Part shown: positions 8,886-17,947 of the stretch, in pieces | How the letters are laid out: every line of letters starts with the position of its first letter | Numbering within the stretch: position 1 is the first letter of the stretch | Source of the DNA: Tistrella bauzanensis | GTDB taxonomy: Bacteria > Pseudomonadota > Alphaproteobacteria > Tistrellales > Tistrellaceae | DNA length: 64,000 nt | Assembly: GCF_014636235.1 (NCBI RefSeq) | Contig: NZ_BMDZ01000020.1 | Span: forward strand, 1-64,000 | Direction of reading: 5' to 3' | Program-made: the position numbers and the translations under genes | The notes under the pieces: model-generated | What the model was told of the DNA's origin: nothing | Databases searched by the model: none | The model's input: the letters and a program-made list of their open reading frames with translations, nothing else

Positions 8886-9566
8886 TCACGCGATGACAGG
8901 CAGTACCTTCGTGGTATAGCGGTGAACGATCCGGCGGCCAAGCACCGGGTCGTCCAAATGGACCTCGAAAGCCTCGGCCGGCCGGATGCCGCCGATCACC
9001 GCGAGCGTGCCGCACAGCATCGCCTGCCCCGTCGCCAGCCGGCTGTCGCCGCCGGTGTAATCGGCGATCAGCGTCCGCGGGTCGAGCAATCCGGCCACCG
9101 TACCCGCCTGATAGGGCACCGCCTCACCCCCGATGATGGCAAAGGACTGCAAGGTCAGACGGTCCCAATGGCCCACGACCTCGTCGAACCGCCAGGCCTC
9201 GCGCGCCACCGGCTTCGGCGCCATCTGCTTCGACACCGCCACCGAATAGGCCTCGACCCGCCGGTCGGTATGGTCGGACCCGACGGTGACCCACATGCCG
9301 TCATCGGTGCCGATCAACACGACCTCCGCCTCGCCCGAACTGTCGGGGCCCAGCACTTCGATCTCGTCGGCCTGGGTCAGCATCTGTGCCGACAGGCGGT
9401 AGAACAGCGGCACGCTCGACGGCCGGGGCACGCCGATCGCCTCCAACTCGCGGATATGCTCCTCGACATGATGGCGGTCACGGCCGGCCCAGCCGGCAAT
9501 GATCAGGCTGGTGACCGTGACCTGGAGCTGGTGGTTCTCAGGGGTCTTCAGGATGAGCGTAGACAT
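8886..9566 (-). CDS. DUF2848 family protein
   Basis: A 226-aa protein that I recognise as DUF2848. The family is uncharacterised but often found with amidases and organic-acid importers. Visible landmarks are the N-terminal GWAGRDRHHVEEHIRELEAIGVPRP, the central VTVGSDHTDRRVEAYSV and SKQMAPKP, and the C-terminal FEVHLDDPVLGR. The last resembles segments of fumarylacetoacetate-hydrolase-like folds, so a hydrolase or lyase role is plausible. ATG 9566 fits. It sits 79 bp after the TRAP large permease and 74 bp before the amidase, on one strand, consistent with a step in the same catabolic route. Confidence 0.8.
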   Translation of the reverse strand: MSTLILKTPENHQLQVTVTSLIIAGWAGRDRHHVEEHIRELEAIGVPRPSSVPLFYRLSAQMLTQADEIEVLGPDSSGEAEVVLIGTDDGMWVTVGSDHTDRRVEAYSVAVSKQMAPKPVAREAWRFDEVVGHWDRLTLQSFAIIGGEAVPYQAGTVAGLLDPRTLIADYTGGDSRLATGQAMLCGTLAVIGGIRPAEAFEVHLDDPVLGRRIVHRYTTKVLPVIA

Positions 9567-9645
9567 GAGAGTGGCATCTCCTCGATACGGGCGGCAGGCC
9601 CGGAGGGCGGTTGCAGAAGCGGCGAAATTGCTCGACGGCGCGTGG

Positions 9646-10932
9646 TCAGCCGGCCATGGCGGTCGGCAGAAACAGCGCGATGCCCGGAAACAGCACCAGC
9701 AGCAGCGCCATCACCAGCATGGCGCCGACAAAGGGCAAGGCACCGACCATCACCTGGTTCAACGACACGCCGCCGCCGACCCCCTGCACGACATAAAGGT
9801 TGAGCCCGACCGGCGGCGTGATCAGCGCCATTTCGACCATCAGGATCAGCAGCACGCCGAACCAGATCGGATCGAAGCCCAGCGCCGTGATCACCGGTGC
9901 CACGATCGGGATAGTGATCACCATCAGCGACAGGGTTTCGATGAAGAAGCCCAGGATCACATACATCAGAACGATGCAGGCGAGCATGCCATAGGGGCCG
10001 AAGCCCAGCCCGTCGATCAGCGCCTGCAGATTGCGGGTGACGCCGGCGCCGGCGAGAACGAAGTTCAGGAAGTAGGCCGAGATGATGATCAGCATGATCA
10101 TCGCCGTGGTCTTGATCGAGGCCTCGACCGCGGCCTTCAGCATGCGCAGGTTGAAGCTCCGGTTGGCGATGGAGAGCCCCAGAGCCGCGACCACCCCCAA
10201 CGCCGCCGCCTCGGTCGGCGTCGCCCAGCCGGCATAGATCGAGCCCACGATCACCGCGAACAGCCCCAGCACCGGCAGCAGATCGGGCAGCACCCGCAAC
10301 CGATCGCCCCAGCCGGCAGGGCGGCGCGGCCCACCCAGCGATGGCTTCCACATGCAGGCGCCGGCGGCGGTGGCCATGAACAGGGCCGCCAGCAGCAAAC
10401 CAGGGATCAAGCCGGCCAGGAACAGGCGCGGGATCGAGGTTTCGGTCAGGAAGCCATAGACGATCAGGTTGATCGAGGGCGGGATCATGATGCCGAGCGT
10501 GCCGCCGGCCGCGATCGCCCCCGCGAACAGCCGATTGTCATAGCCGAGCGCCTTGGCCTGCGGCATGGCGACCGCGCCCACCGTCGCCGCGGTCGCGACC
10601 GACGAGCCCGAGGTGGCGGAAAACAGGGTCGCGGTGCCGATATTGGCATGAAGCAGGCCGCCCGGCATCCAGGACAGCCATTTGTCGAGGGCGGCATAGG
10701 TGCGTCCGGCGATGCCGGCGCGGACCAGGATTTCCCCCAGCAGCACGAACAGCGGCACCGCGATCAGCAGAAAGCTGTTGCTGGTGCTCCAGAACACCTC
10801 GCCCATCGCCTTGTAGAGCGGAAAGAACGAGAAGCTCTGGTCGATGAACAGGCCGAGTGCGACCAGGGTCGCCGCGATCGGCACGCTCAACAGCAGCAGG
10901 ACCAGCAGAACGACAAGGGCGGCTCCGAGCAC
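9646..10932 (-). CDS. dctM: TRAP transporter large permease (DctM)
   Basis: The 12-TM membrane subunit of a tripartite ATP-independent periplasmic importer, 428 aa. DctM landmarks include FVLLGEILVRAGI, the SGSSVATAATVGAVAMPQ loop (about residues 103-120), GTLGIMIPPSINLIVYG and LITPPVGLNLYVVQG near the end. GTG 10932 is preferred: GGAG lies 8 nt upstream and family length is matched. A TTG at 10950 has no ribosome-binding site. It follows the small permease by 53 bp. Together with the DctP protein at 11695 it imports an organic acid or amide driven by an ion gradient. Confidence 0.9.
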   Translation of the reverse strand: MLGAALVVLLVLLLLSVPIAATLVALGLFIDQSFSFFPLYKAMGEVFWSTSNSFLLIAVPLFVLLGEILVRAGIAGRTYAALDKWLSWMPGGLLHANIGTATLFSATSGSSVATAATVGAVAMPQAKALGYDNRLFAGAIAAGGTLGIMIPPSINLIVYGFLTETSIPRLFLAGLIPGLLLAALFMATAAGACMWKPSLGGPRRPAGWGDRLRVLPDLLPVLGLFAVIVGSIYAGWATPTEAAALGVVAALGLSIANRSFNLRMLKAAVEASIKTTAMIMLIIISAYFLNFVLAGAGVTRNLQALIDGLGFGPYGMLACIVLMYVILGFFIETLSLMVITIPIVAPVITALGFDPIWFGVLLILMVEMALITPPVGLNLYVVQGVGGGVSLNQVMVGALPFVGAMLVMALLLVLFPGIALFLPTAMAG

Positions 10933-10985
10933 GGGCGGCGCTCCCGACAAGCGTGAAATGGAATGAGACTGGGGTGGATCGCGGC

Positions 10986-11594
10986 TCAGCGCGGCCGGGA
11001 ATGATCGTTCTCGGCAATCTCGTCTTCCAGGCTGCGATTGCCCCAGACCCGCGCCACGGCATCACGCTCGCCGGTCACCGCACCAAGCACGGTCCGCGCC
11101 GCGATGACGAAGACGGTGAAGGCGAACCACACCAGCCCCGCCATCCACAGCATCTGCGGAATCCACAAGGGCGTCTGAAGCGGCGTGTTGGCGGTGGATC
11201 CGCGGCGCAGCGTACCTGCCAGCAATTCCTGCACCTGCGACAGCAGCACAATCACGAACAGCGCCATCATCAGGATCGAGACGACATCCAGCACCACCCG
11301 CAACCGCGGCGACAGGCGCATGTAAATGACATCGATCCGGATATGCGCCTTTTCGATCAGCGCATAGGCAAGGCCCCAACTGGTGACGATCGCCAGCACG
11401 TAACCCGACAGTTCATGTGCGCCGTGCAGCGAGGATCCGAACAGTCGCAGCACGATTTCGGCCACGATCATCGCGACCGCCGCGAACAGCAGCACGCCGC
11501 AGGCCCAGACCCCTGCCCGGCTGATCGTGGCCGCAATGTCGAGCACGCGGTCGAGGAACCGGCCGGCGGCCGTTCCGGAAACCGGCAAGGTCAT
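10986..11594 (-). CDS. dctQ: TRAP transporter small permease (DctQ)
   Basis: Small membrane subunit of the TRAP importer, 202 aa, with four predicted transmembrane helices (about residues 20-42, 57-75, 98-118 and 140-162). The DctQ segment HELSGYVLAIVTSWGLAYALIEKAHIRIDV carries the conserved alternating pattern of the second helix and following loop. I chose ATG 11594, since the longer reading from 11684 runs through the inverted repeat that separates it from dctP. It lies between dctP and dctM in the usual P-Q-M order. Confidence 0.87.
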   Translation of the reverse strand: MTLPVSGTAAGRFLDRVLDIAATISRAGVWACGVLLFAAVAMIVAEIVLRLFGSSLHGAHELSGYVLAIVTSWGLAYALIEKAHIRIDVIYMRLSPRLRVVLDVVSILMMALFVIVLLSQVQELLAGTLRRGSTANTPLQTPLWIPQMLWMAGLVWFAFTVFVIAARTVLGAVTGERDAVARVWGNRSLEDEIAENDHSRPR

Positions 11595-11641
11595 GGCGTG
11601 GGTGCTCCTGCGGCCAGAATTCTGAAGATCCGTGTCGATGA

Positions 11642-11672
11642 CCCGTCCGGCGATCATGATCCGCCGGACGGG
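11642..11672 (-). terminator. Intercistronic hairpin between dctP and dctQ
   Basis: An 11-bp perfect stem (11642-11652 with 11662-11672, CCCGTCCGGCG and its complement) with a 9-nt loop. It lies directly after the dctP stop on the minus strand, with no T-tract. Hairpins at this place commonly protect the binding-protein mRNA and reduce permease expression. That role is inferred. Confidence 0.6.
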
Positions 11673-11694
11673 CAATGGTGTCACGCAGCCGGGC

Positions 11695-12780
11695 TTACTT
11701 GGCGACGGCGGTCAGGCCCGATGCCGCACCTGCGGTCTCGTTCCAGGCTGTGACCACGGCCGGGTCGACCCGGGCGGCCCAGCCCGGCAGGATGATGTCG
11801 GTCAGAATGCCCCGCGCCAGCGCGCGGTCGGCATCGGTCACCGCGACCAGGGTCATCTTGCCGGCCGTACCACGGCCGCAATTGCCCTTGCCGGTCAGGC
11901 AGGCGATGCCCTCGACCGTCTCGCCCATGGCGGCATCCCAGACCGGCGCCTCGAACTTGGTCGCCAGTTCCCGCGTCACGAATGCCTGGGCCAGCGGATC
12001 GATCTCGGCCCATTTGTCCTTGTTGGCGGCGGTCACGACATAATCCCAGCCGCCCAGCGGCATCGGCAGCAGATGGGTCGAGACCTCGTGCCAGCCCGAG
12101 CTGTAGCCCGACAGCGAGCCGGTGACCGCACAATCGACAACCTTGCGCTGAAGGGCGGCCGGCACTTCCGAGAAGGCGAGCGTGATGCCCTCGGCGCCCA
12201 GCGCGTTCAGGAATTCGGCGGTGGTCCGCCCACTGGCACGAACTTTCTTGCCCTTCAGATCCGACAGGCCGGAAATCGGCGCGTTGCAGAACACGATCTG
12301 GCTGGGATAGGGCACGATCGCCAGGATCTCGGCGTTGAAGCGCTTGCCGAAGGCCTCGTTCAGCACCGGCCGATAGGCCTCGACCAGCTTCTTCGCATCG
12401 GGCACGCCCGGCGCGATCATCGGCATGTCCAGGCCCTCGATCTCGGGCGCATCCTCGATCGAGTAATCGGCAACCGTGGCACCGATGGTGAACACGCCGC
12501 GCGACAGCAGGCGATAGACCTCCGCCCCCGCCAGGCCCATCTGATCGAAGGTCGTGACCTGGGTCTCGACCGCGCCATTGCTGTCTTTGGTCAGCGTCTC
12601 GCCCCAGAACGGCTTCTCGAAATTCTTGTGCAGGCTGAGGCCGCTCCAACTGCCGACGAAGCTGAGCTGTGTGGCCGGCACATCGGCGGCACCGGCCGTG
12701 GCCGGCAGGGCAAGGGCGGCAGTGGCAACGCCGGCAAGGGCGAGACGGCGCAAGCTGGCAGGCTTGATGGTGCTGGTCAT
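11695..12780 (-). CDS. dctP: TRAP transporter periplasmic substrate-binding protein (DctP)
   Basis: Secreted binding protein of 361 aa. A signal peptide is clear: basic TSTIKPASLRR, hydrophobic LALAGVATAALALP, then cleavage after AGA (about residue 32). The DctP fold shows in GLSDLKGKKVRASGRTTAEFLNALG, where the conserved Arg that binds the substrate carboxylate is R in VRASGR. ATG 12780 is supported by AGGA and the intact signal peptide. The operon includes an amidase, DUF2848 and a DUF1445 hydro-lyase, so the ligand is likely a small carboxylate with an amide or amino group. That is inference. Confidence 0.88.
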   Translation of the reverse strand: MTSTIKPASLRRLALAGVATAALALPATAGAADVPATQLSFVGSWSGLSLHKNFEKPFWGETLTKDSNGAVETQVTTFDQMGLAGAEVYRLLSRGVFTIGATVADYSIEDAPEIEGLDMPMIAPGVPDAKKLVEAYRPVLNEAFGKRFNAEILAIVPYPSQIVFCNAPISGLSDLKGKKVRASGRTTAEFLNALGAEGITLAFSEVPAALQRKVVDCAVTGSLSGYSSGWHEVSTHLLPMPLGGWDYVVTAANKDKWAEIDPLAQAFVTRELATKFEAPVWDAAMGETVEGIACLTGKGNCGRGTAGKMTLVAVTDADRALARGILTDIILPGWAARVDPAVVTAWNETAGAASGLTAVAK

Positions 12781-12888
12781 CTGATCCTGAACTCCGTGTC
12801 GGTGGGGTCGCCGCCCGATGCACGGCCGGGCGATCTGCATCTTATGGGTCAAGCTGTCACGGCACCGGCGGTGGCCGATGCGACATCG

Positions 12889-13731
12889 TCAGATCACCGC
12901 CAGGCGCGCATTGCGCAGGTCGGTGATCAGCATATGGCCGGGGACATGGGCGATCGCGATCGGCGGCTTCGCCGCCTCCACCGCCACCTGCGGGGTCACG
13001 CCGCAGGCCCAGAACACCGGAATTTCACCCGGATCGATCACCGGATCATCGCCGAAATCCGCCCGCATCAGATCGTTGATGCCGATCGCCGCCGGATCGG
13101 TCAGATGCACCGGCGCGCCATGAACCGCCGGAAACCGGCTGGTGACCTGAACGGCGCGGATGGCATCGGCCGGCTTGAACGGGCGCATCGACACCACCAT
13201 GCCACCACCGAACCGGCCGGCCGGCACCAGGGGAATGGTGCTGCGATACATCGGTACATTGCGGCCCAGGCTGACATGGCGGACATCCAGCCCGTCCTGG
13301 ATCAGGGCCTCTTCGAAGGAAAACGAGCACCCGATGACGAAGGTCACCAGATCATCCCGCCAGATGTCGCCGATTTCCAGCGGATCATCGGCGTCGGCAA
13401 CGCCGTCGCGAAACACGCGATAGCGCGGCAGATCGGTGCGGATGTCGATATCGGCGCCCAGCGACGGCAGATGCGGATTGCCCGGCTCCCCCACCGCCAG
13501 CAATGGGCAGGGCTTGGGATTGGCCTGGGCGAAACGCAGAAAGTCGCCGGCATGGCTGTCGGGCAGGATGATGACATTGCCCTGCACGAAGCCGGGCGCC
13601 AGCCCCGCGGTCTGGCCGGTAAAGGTGCCGGCCCGGATCTGCACCCGGCACCCGTGCGGCACCTCCACACCCGCCGCCCGGCCATCCACGCGCACCTCTC
13701 CTGCCGCCGCATGCGCCACGCCCGCCGCCAT
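12889..13731 (-). CDS. DUF1445 family putative hydro-lyase (D-glutamate cyclase-like)
   Basis: A 280-aa member of the DUF1445 family, whose mammalian homologue DGLUCY interconverts 5-oxo-D-proline and D-glutamate. Family landmarks: [24 protein letters not shown] (about residues 33-56), [27 protein letters not shown], and the C-terminal [18 protein letters not shown] followed by [11 protein letters not shown]. Two starts are possible. ATG 13731 has AGGAA upstream; ATG 13761 adds ten residues with poor ribosome binding. It is the first gene of the minus-strand TRAP/DUF2848/amidase run, with a 108-bp gap before dctP. Confidence 0.83.
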   Translation of the reverse strand: MAAGVAHAAAGEVRVDGRAAGVEVPHGCRVQIRAGTFTGQTAGLAPGFVQGNVIILPDSHAGDFLRFAQANPKPCPLLAVGEPGNPHLPSLGADIDIRTDLPRYRVFRDGVADADDPLEIGDIWRDDLVTFVIGCSFSFEEALIQDGLDVRHVSLGRNVPMYRSTIPLVPAGRFGGGMVVSMRPFKPADAIRAVQVTSRFPAVHGAPVHLTDPAAIGINDLMRADFGDDPVIDPGEIPVFWACGVTPQVAVEAAKPPIAIAHVPGHMLITDLRNARLAVI

Positions 13732-13979
13732 CCCGCATCCCGTTCCTGAAACTGAAAACATCCCCGAAGGGCAGAGCCACCTTCCCGCGGCACCTCTGTG
13801 ACAACAAGGCTACGCCCGTATGACTGAGCGGGTCCAATGATTCGTTTGGATGGCCATTGATCGAAAAAGCTGATCAGTCGGCGGAGGCTGCCTGGTATTC
13901 GGGCAGTGACAAGACTCGGTTCGGACGCACTGCCACACATGGCAGGGCGTCCGAGGTTGGGTTCATCGTGCAGGTCGGG

Positions 13980-15656
13980 TCACTGCGTATGAAGGTCGAA
14001 TGCGACGTTGTAGAAGCGGGTGCCCGGAAATGTGATGGTCATCATGGCTGGTTCCACGGTCATTTCGACGGGATCGACGACGGTGAGCGCTGCCGCGGTG
14101 ACGTTGTCGCCGATGACATTGTCGATCACGGCGGTGAGCGTCGTGGCGGTGCCCGACGACCGGGCGAAGGTGACCTCCGCATAGGATGGCGTGCTGTTCC
14201 AGGAGTTGGTCCAGACCTTGATCCGGCCGCCGATCGCGGTACCGATCGGCACATCGACCGAGGTCGCCTGCGGCAGCCCTGTCGGCACACGCGGCGTGGA
14301 AATGCCGGGAGTCGCGACGGTCCCCAGACGAACCGGGCGCCCATATACCAGGGCATGTGCCAAGGTATCGGTGCCGCCGAACACGCCCGATCCGCCGGGG
14401 TAATCGGTGGCAAAGCCGCCGAAGCCGCCGCCCGAGCCGGCCTCGCCCGCATTGGCGAAGATGGTAATGTTCGACGTGACGCCCGGCGTGCCGTCCATGT
14501 TGTAGATATAGGCAGGCGACAGCGCACCGCTTGGCGGGTTGCCGTCGTCGCGACCGGCGCGATAGCGGTTGCCGGTGATCGCACAGTCCCGCTGATAGCG
14601 GATCTTGATGTGGCAGCTGTCGGCAACGGTCGGCGGCGCCAGATAGGACGTATGACCGGGCACCGACCACGACCACCGCCCCATGGTTCCGTCACCGCCC
14701 GCACCGTTGCGCGAGAAGTAGTTGCCACTCACGACATGGCCCCAGGCCCCGTTCAGATAGAGGCCGGCCCAGCCATTCCGGTCGAACAGGTTGGCGGTGA
14801 CGGTGTACTCGCCGCCATTGGCCTGAATACCGTATGTCGCATTCCACTCGATGCGACAGCCGGTGATCATCCAGTAATTGGTGGTCAGCAATATGCCTGC
14901 CTCGTGGCAGAACATCGCACCACTGTTGGTGATCATGCCATCGAAGCCGGCGGTGGTGATGCCCCGGCGCGAGCGGAAGACGTGACAGCGCATCAGCTTG
15001 TTGGTGTTGCCCAGATGCAGGGCCGCATCAGCGAAGCCCATCGCCACCACGTCCGTGATCGTGTTGGCGCCGCCGCTGCGCAGGCCGATCGCGGTATTGC
15101 CCGTGCCGCTCGGATAAGTCGCCCGTTCATAGCTGACGGCGGCCAGATTGTGCGGCTGGATCTTCAGGTCGGAGATCGAGCAGGACAGGCCGGTCTCAAG
15201 AACCGCATCGCCGTTGGTATCACCATTGGTCTTGACGATGATCGTCCTGGCATTCGCATGCTCGAAGCCTCCCGACCCTTCGCCGGTCAGGGTCGTGGAT
15301 GCCGGCACGATCAGCGTTGCGCTCACCGCATAATTGCACGCGGGAAGGTGGACCATGGCAAATCCGGCATCCAGAGCAGCCTGAATCGCCGCGGTGTCAT
15401 CGGTGACGCCATCGCCGGCGGCGCCCCACCAGCGCACACTGACGGGCCCGGCGCTATCGACAATCCGCTGCCAGACACCGCCAGTCGCCACCGTGCTTGC
15501 GATCCACAGACCACCATCCTCGGCGGCGGTGGCCCCGGCTCGCCAGACAAACAGCCCGCCACCGCCATCACCAACCTCGTGATATCCCAGAACATCGGCC
15601 ACCATATCGGGCGTGGTCACCGCCAGGGTCTTGAGTTCAAGAATAGTACCCGTCAC
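13980..15656 (-). CDS. Right-handed beta-helix protein (pectate-lyase-3 type), tailspike-like
   Basis: A 558-aa protein starting at GTG 15656 with AAGGAG 8 nt upstream. Residues about 70-125 carry the pectate_lyase_3 entry motif (VRWWGAAGDGVTDDTAAIQAALDAG, HLPACNYAVSATLIVPASTTLTGEG). The middle shows repeated short beta-strand turns with Asn/Gly/Ile (ITGCRIEWNATYGIQANGG, VVSGNYFSRNGAGG) typical of a parallel beta-helix. The C-terminal 130 residues are Thr/Val/Gly-rich, perhaps a trimerisation or binding part. No signal peptide. The N-terminal 60 residues resemble tail-fibre or tailspike heads. No phage genes adjoin it. It may be a polysaccharide-degrading or binding protein acquired horizontally. 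Confidence 0.75.
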   Translation of the reverse strand: MTGTILELKTLAVTTPDMVADVLGYHEVGDGGGGLFVWRAGATAAEDGGLWIASTVATGGVWQRIVDSAGPVSVRWWGAAGDGVTDDTAAIQAALDAGFAMVHLPACNYAVSATLIVPASTTLTGEGSGGFEHANARTIIVKTNGDTNGDAVLETGLSCSISDLKIQPHNLAAVSYERATYPSGTGNTAIGLRSGGANTITDVVAMGFADAALHLGNTNKLMRCHVFRSRRGITTAGFDGMITNSGAMFCHEAGILLTTNYWMITGCRIEWNATYGIQANGGEYTVTANLFDRNGWAGLYLNGAWGHVVSGNYFSRNGAGGDGTMGRWSWSVPGHTSYLAPPTVADSCHIKIRYQRDCAITGNRYRAGRDDGNPPSGALSPAYIYNMDGTPGVTSNITIFANAGEAGSGGGFGGFATDYPGGSGVFGGTDTLAHALVYGRPVRLGTVATPGISTPRVPTGLPQATSVDVPIGTAIGGRIKVWTNSWNSTPSYAEVTFARSSGTATTLTAVIDNVIGDNVTAAALTVVDPVEMTVEPAMMTITFPGTRFYNVAFDLHTQ

Positions 15657-15810
15657 TTGCAGAGCTCCTTATTCGTCTGTCATTGCGACCTCAGATCCAT
15701 TTCATTAACCAGATCTGACATCTCGTGGCTTCACATTCAAAACCACACAGACGAAGCTATGGCTCTCCAAATACTTTCTCAATTGCGGGCATGCTGCAAC
15801 TAGCGGCACA
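15657..15810. other. AT-richer intergenic segment beside the beta-helix gene
   Basis: This 154-bp gap is clearly richer in A and T than both flanking genes (runs such as CCAAATACTTTCTCAATTG). It holds the GTG gene's ribosome-binding site at its left edge. I see no gene, repeat or recognisable attachment site. The composition break is compatible with insertion of the beta-helix gene as a foreign module. Confidence 0.5.
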
Positions 15811-17568
15811 TCAGGAAGCAGGCAACCGCATCGTCAGATCATCCGCCCCCGCCGTCACCACCGGATCCAGGGCCTGCATCGCCGCGTGCTGGCTGAGGAA
15901 GATGCGGCCGGTCAGCATGTCGAGGAAATGGCTGTGGCCGAGGCGGTCCATGACCGGGCCCTTCACTTCCGACAGATGGAAATCAATGCCGGCTTCGGCG
16001 AGGCGGCGGTTGATCGCCTCCAGGCTCTCCAGCGCCGACAGGTCGATCAGATTGACCGCCGGGCACATCAGCACGACATGGCGGAGCGCCGGACGGCAGG
16101 CGACCAGAGACGCGATCCGGTCTTCGAACGCCCGGGCATTGGCGAAATAGAGGCTCTCATCGATCCGCACCGACAGCACATGCGGCGAGGTCGCGACCGC
16201 GTGCCGGTCGACATTGCGGAAATGCTGGCTGCCGGGCACCTGGCCGACCACGGCCATATGCGGCCGGGCGCTGTGGCGCAGGAACAGCGCCAGCGACAGC
16301 GCCACGCCGGTCAGAATGCCGACCTCAACACCTGCCAGCAGCACCCCCAGAATGGTCGCCACCATCGCCAGACCATCGGCGCGCGCATAGGCCCAGGCGC
16401 GCAGCGGTGCCTTCAGATCGACCAGCGACAGCACCGCCACGATGATGGTCGCCGCCAGAACCGCTTGCGGCAGATCGCGGAACAAGGGTGTCAGGAACAG
16501 GGCGGCCGCGGCAATGCCGGCGGCCGTGAACACCCCCGCCATCGGGGTTTGGGCGCCGGCGTCGAAATTGACCACCGACCGCGCGAAGCCGCCGGTGACC
16601 GGATAACCGCCCGAAACGGCGGCGGCAATGTTGGCCGCACCCAGACCGACCAGCTCGGCGTCGGCCGAGATCCGTTGCCGGCGTTTCGCGGCAAGGGTCT
16701 GGGCGACCGACACGCTTTCGACGAAGCCGATCAGCGAGATCAGCGCCGCCGGCCCGGCCAGCGCCATCACCGCATCCAGGCCGAGTGGCGGCAGGGTCAG
16801 CGGCGGCAGACCGGCCGGCAGCACCCCCACCACCCGGACCCCCATCGCCGCGAGATCCAGCCGGTTGACGACCACAATCGACGCCAGGACAGCGACCGCC
16901 GGCGCCGCCTTGGCGGCGGCCTCCGCTGTGCGCGGCCCCAGGCCGGCGCGCCGGAACAGCGGCTTCAGTCCTTTGCGGCCCCAGCCCAGAAAGGCCAGAG
17001 CCGCGCCGCCAACCGCCAGGGTCGGCCAGTTGACACCTCGGGTGACCAGCCCGTCATAAAGGGATGTCAGAATTGCCGGCAGGGTGTCGCCACGCGCCGA
17101 AACACCCAGAAGATGCCCGGCCTGCCCGGCCGCGATCAGCAATCCGGATGCCGTGATGAAGCCGCCGATGACCGGATGGCTGAGAAAATTGGCGACGAAA
17201 CCCAGCCGGAGCGCCGCCATCGCCAGCAGCATGACACCCGACAGCCCGGCCAGAAGCAGCGCCGCCGCCGCCGGATCGATCCCGGTGCGGACCGCGGCTT
17301 CAGCGGTCGCGGCGGCGGTCATCAGCGACACCACCGCCACCGGCCCGACCGCCAGGGTCCGGCTGCTGCCGAACGCCGCATAGGCGATCAGCGGCAGGAT
17401 CGAGGCATAGAGCCCCGCCGCCGGCGGCAGCCCCGCCAGCATGGCATAGGCCAGGCTCTGCGGAACCAGCATGATGGTGACGATGATCGCCGCAAGGCCG
17501 TCGGCGCCGGCCGTCTGGCCATCATAGCGCCGCAACCAGTCGATCGCGGCCGGACGGAACATGGCCAT
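15811..17568 (-). CDS. SulP family anion permease with STAS domain
   Basis: A 585-aa SLC26/SulP transporter. The N-terminal 440 residues carry about 12-14 membrane segments with family motifs LVPQSLAYAMLAGLPPAAGLYASILP (residues 33-58) and GYPVTGGFARSVVNFDAGAQTPMAGV (about 327). A C-terminal STAS domain (about 455-560, with FANARAFEDRI and the conserved NLIDLSALESLEAINRRL) follows. It would import sulfate, bicarbonate or another oxyanion by symport or exchange. It sits last in a minus-strand run of sulfide/persulfide genes, so handling of sulfate or a related sulfur oxyanion is the natural guess. Confidence 0.9.
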   Translation of the reverse strand: MAMFRPAAIDWLRRYDGQTAGADGLAAIIVTIMLVPQSLAYAMLAGLPPAAGLYASILPLIAYAAFGSSRTLAVGPVAVVSLMTAAATAEAAVRTGIDPAAAALLLAGLSGVMLLAMAALRLGFVANFLSHPVIGGFITASGLLIAAGQAGHLLGVSARGDTLPAILTSLYDGLVTRGVNWPTLAVGGAALAFLGWGRKGLKPLFRRAGLGPRTAEAAAKAAPAVAVLASIVVVNRLDLAAMGVRVVGVLPAGLPPLTLPPLGLDAVMALAGPAALISLIGFVESVSVAQTLAAKRRQRISADAELVGLGAANIAAAVSGGYPVTGGFARSVVNFDAGAQTPMAGVFTAAGIAAAALFLTPLFRDLPQAVLAATIIVAVLSLVDLKAPLRAWAYARADGLAMVATILGVLLAGVEVGILTGVALSLALFLRHSARPHMAVVGQVPGSQHFRNVDRHAVATSPHVLSVRIDESLYFANARAFEDRIASLVACRPALRHVVLMCPAVNLIDLSALESLEAINRRLAEAGIDFHLSEVKGPVMDRLGHSHFLDMLTGRIFLSQHAAMQALDPVVTAGADDLTMRLPAS

Positions 17569-17665
17569 GAGATGGCAGATCCTCGGGGACGGAAGCCGGC
17601 AGGTCGAAACCGCACATCCGGAATGGTGCCGGGCAGGCTGCGACGCGGCCTGCCCGGAAGACCGG

Positions 17666-17875
17666 TCAGCGTTGCCGCATCGGACAAGTGCGGACGCCGA
17701 GCAGCGTGTAAGCCGGGCACCAGCGCAGCAGGCCGGTCGCCAGCGGCACGATCCCGATCAGGCCATACCAGCGCCAGGACGGGTCACCCCAGACGACCAC
17801 GGAGAGCAGGGCGAGCCCGGCCACAATGCGCAACACGCGGTCGAGACCGCCGACATTCGCCATCATCTCGTTCAT
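17666..17875 (-). CDS. DUF2892 (YgaP-type) small membrane protein
   Basis: A 69-aa protein with two transmembrane segments (LRIVAGLALLSVVVWGD and YGLIGIVPLATGLLRWCPAY). The start NVGGLDRVLRIVAG and the end CPAYTLLGVRTC match the DUF2892 domain found alone or fused to rhodanese in YgaP. The two C-terminal cysteines (in RWCPAY and RTCPM) are conserved in the family. It lies between the persulfide-dioxygenase-like gene and sulP, consistent with a sulfur-handling accessory membrane protein. Confidence 0.85.
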   Translation of the reverse strand: MNEMMANVGGLDRVLRIVAGLALLSVVVWGDPSWRWYGLIGIVPLATGLLRWCPAYTLLGVRTCPMRQR

Positions 17876-17947
17876 CTTTCTACGACTGAAGATCTGCGTT
17901 GAGAGACCGGACCGAAGAGTTCTTGTCAGTGGACCATGCGTTGACGG

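Noticed and set aside
13980..15656. Prophage remnant
   Set aside because: Only a single tailspike-like gene; no integrase, capsid, tail or attachment repeats found in the flanks. Kept as orphan gene.
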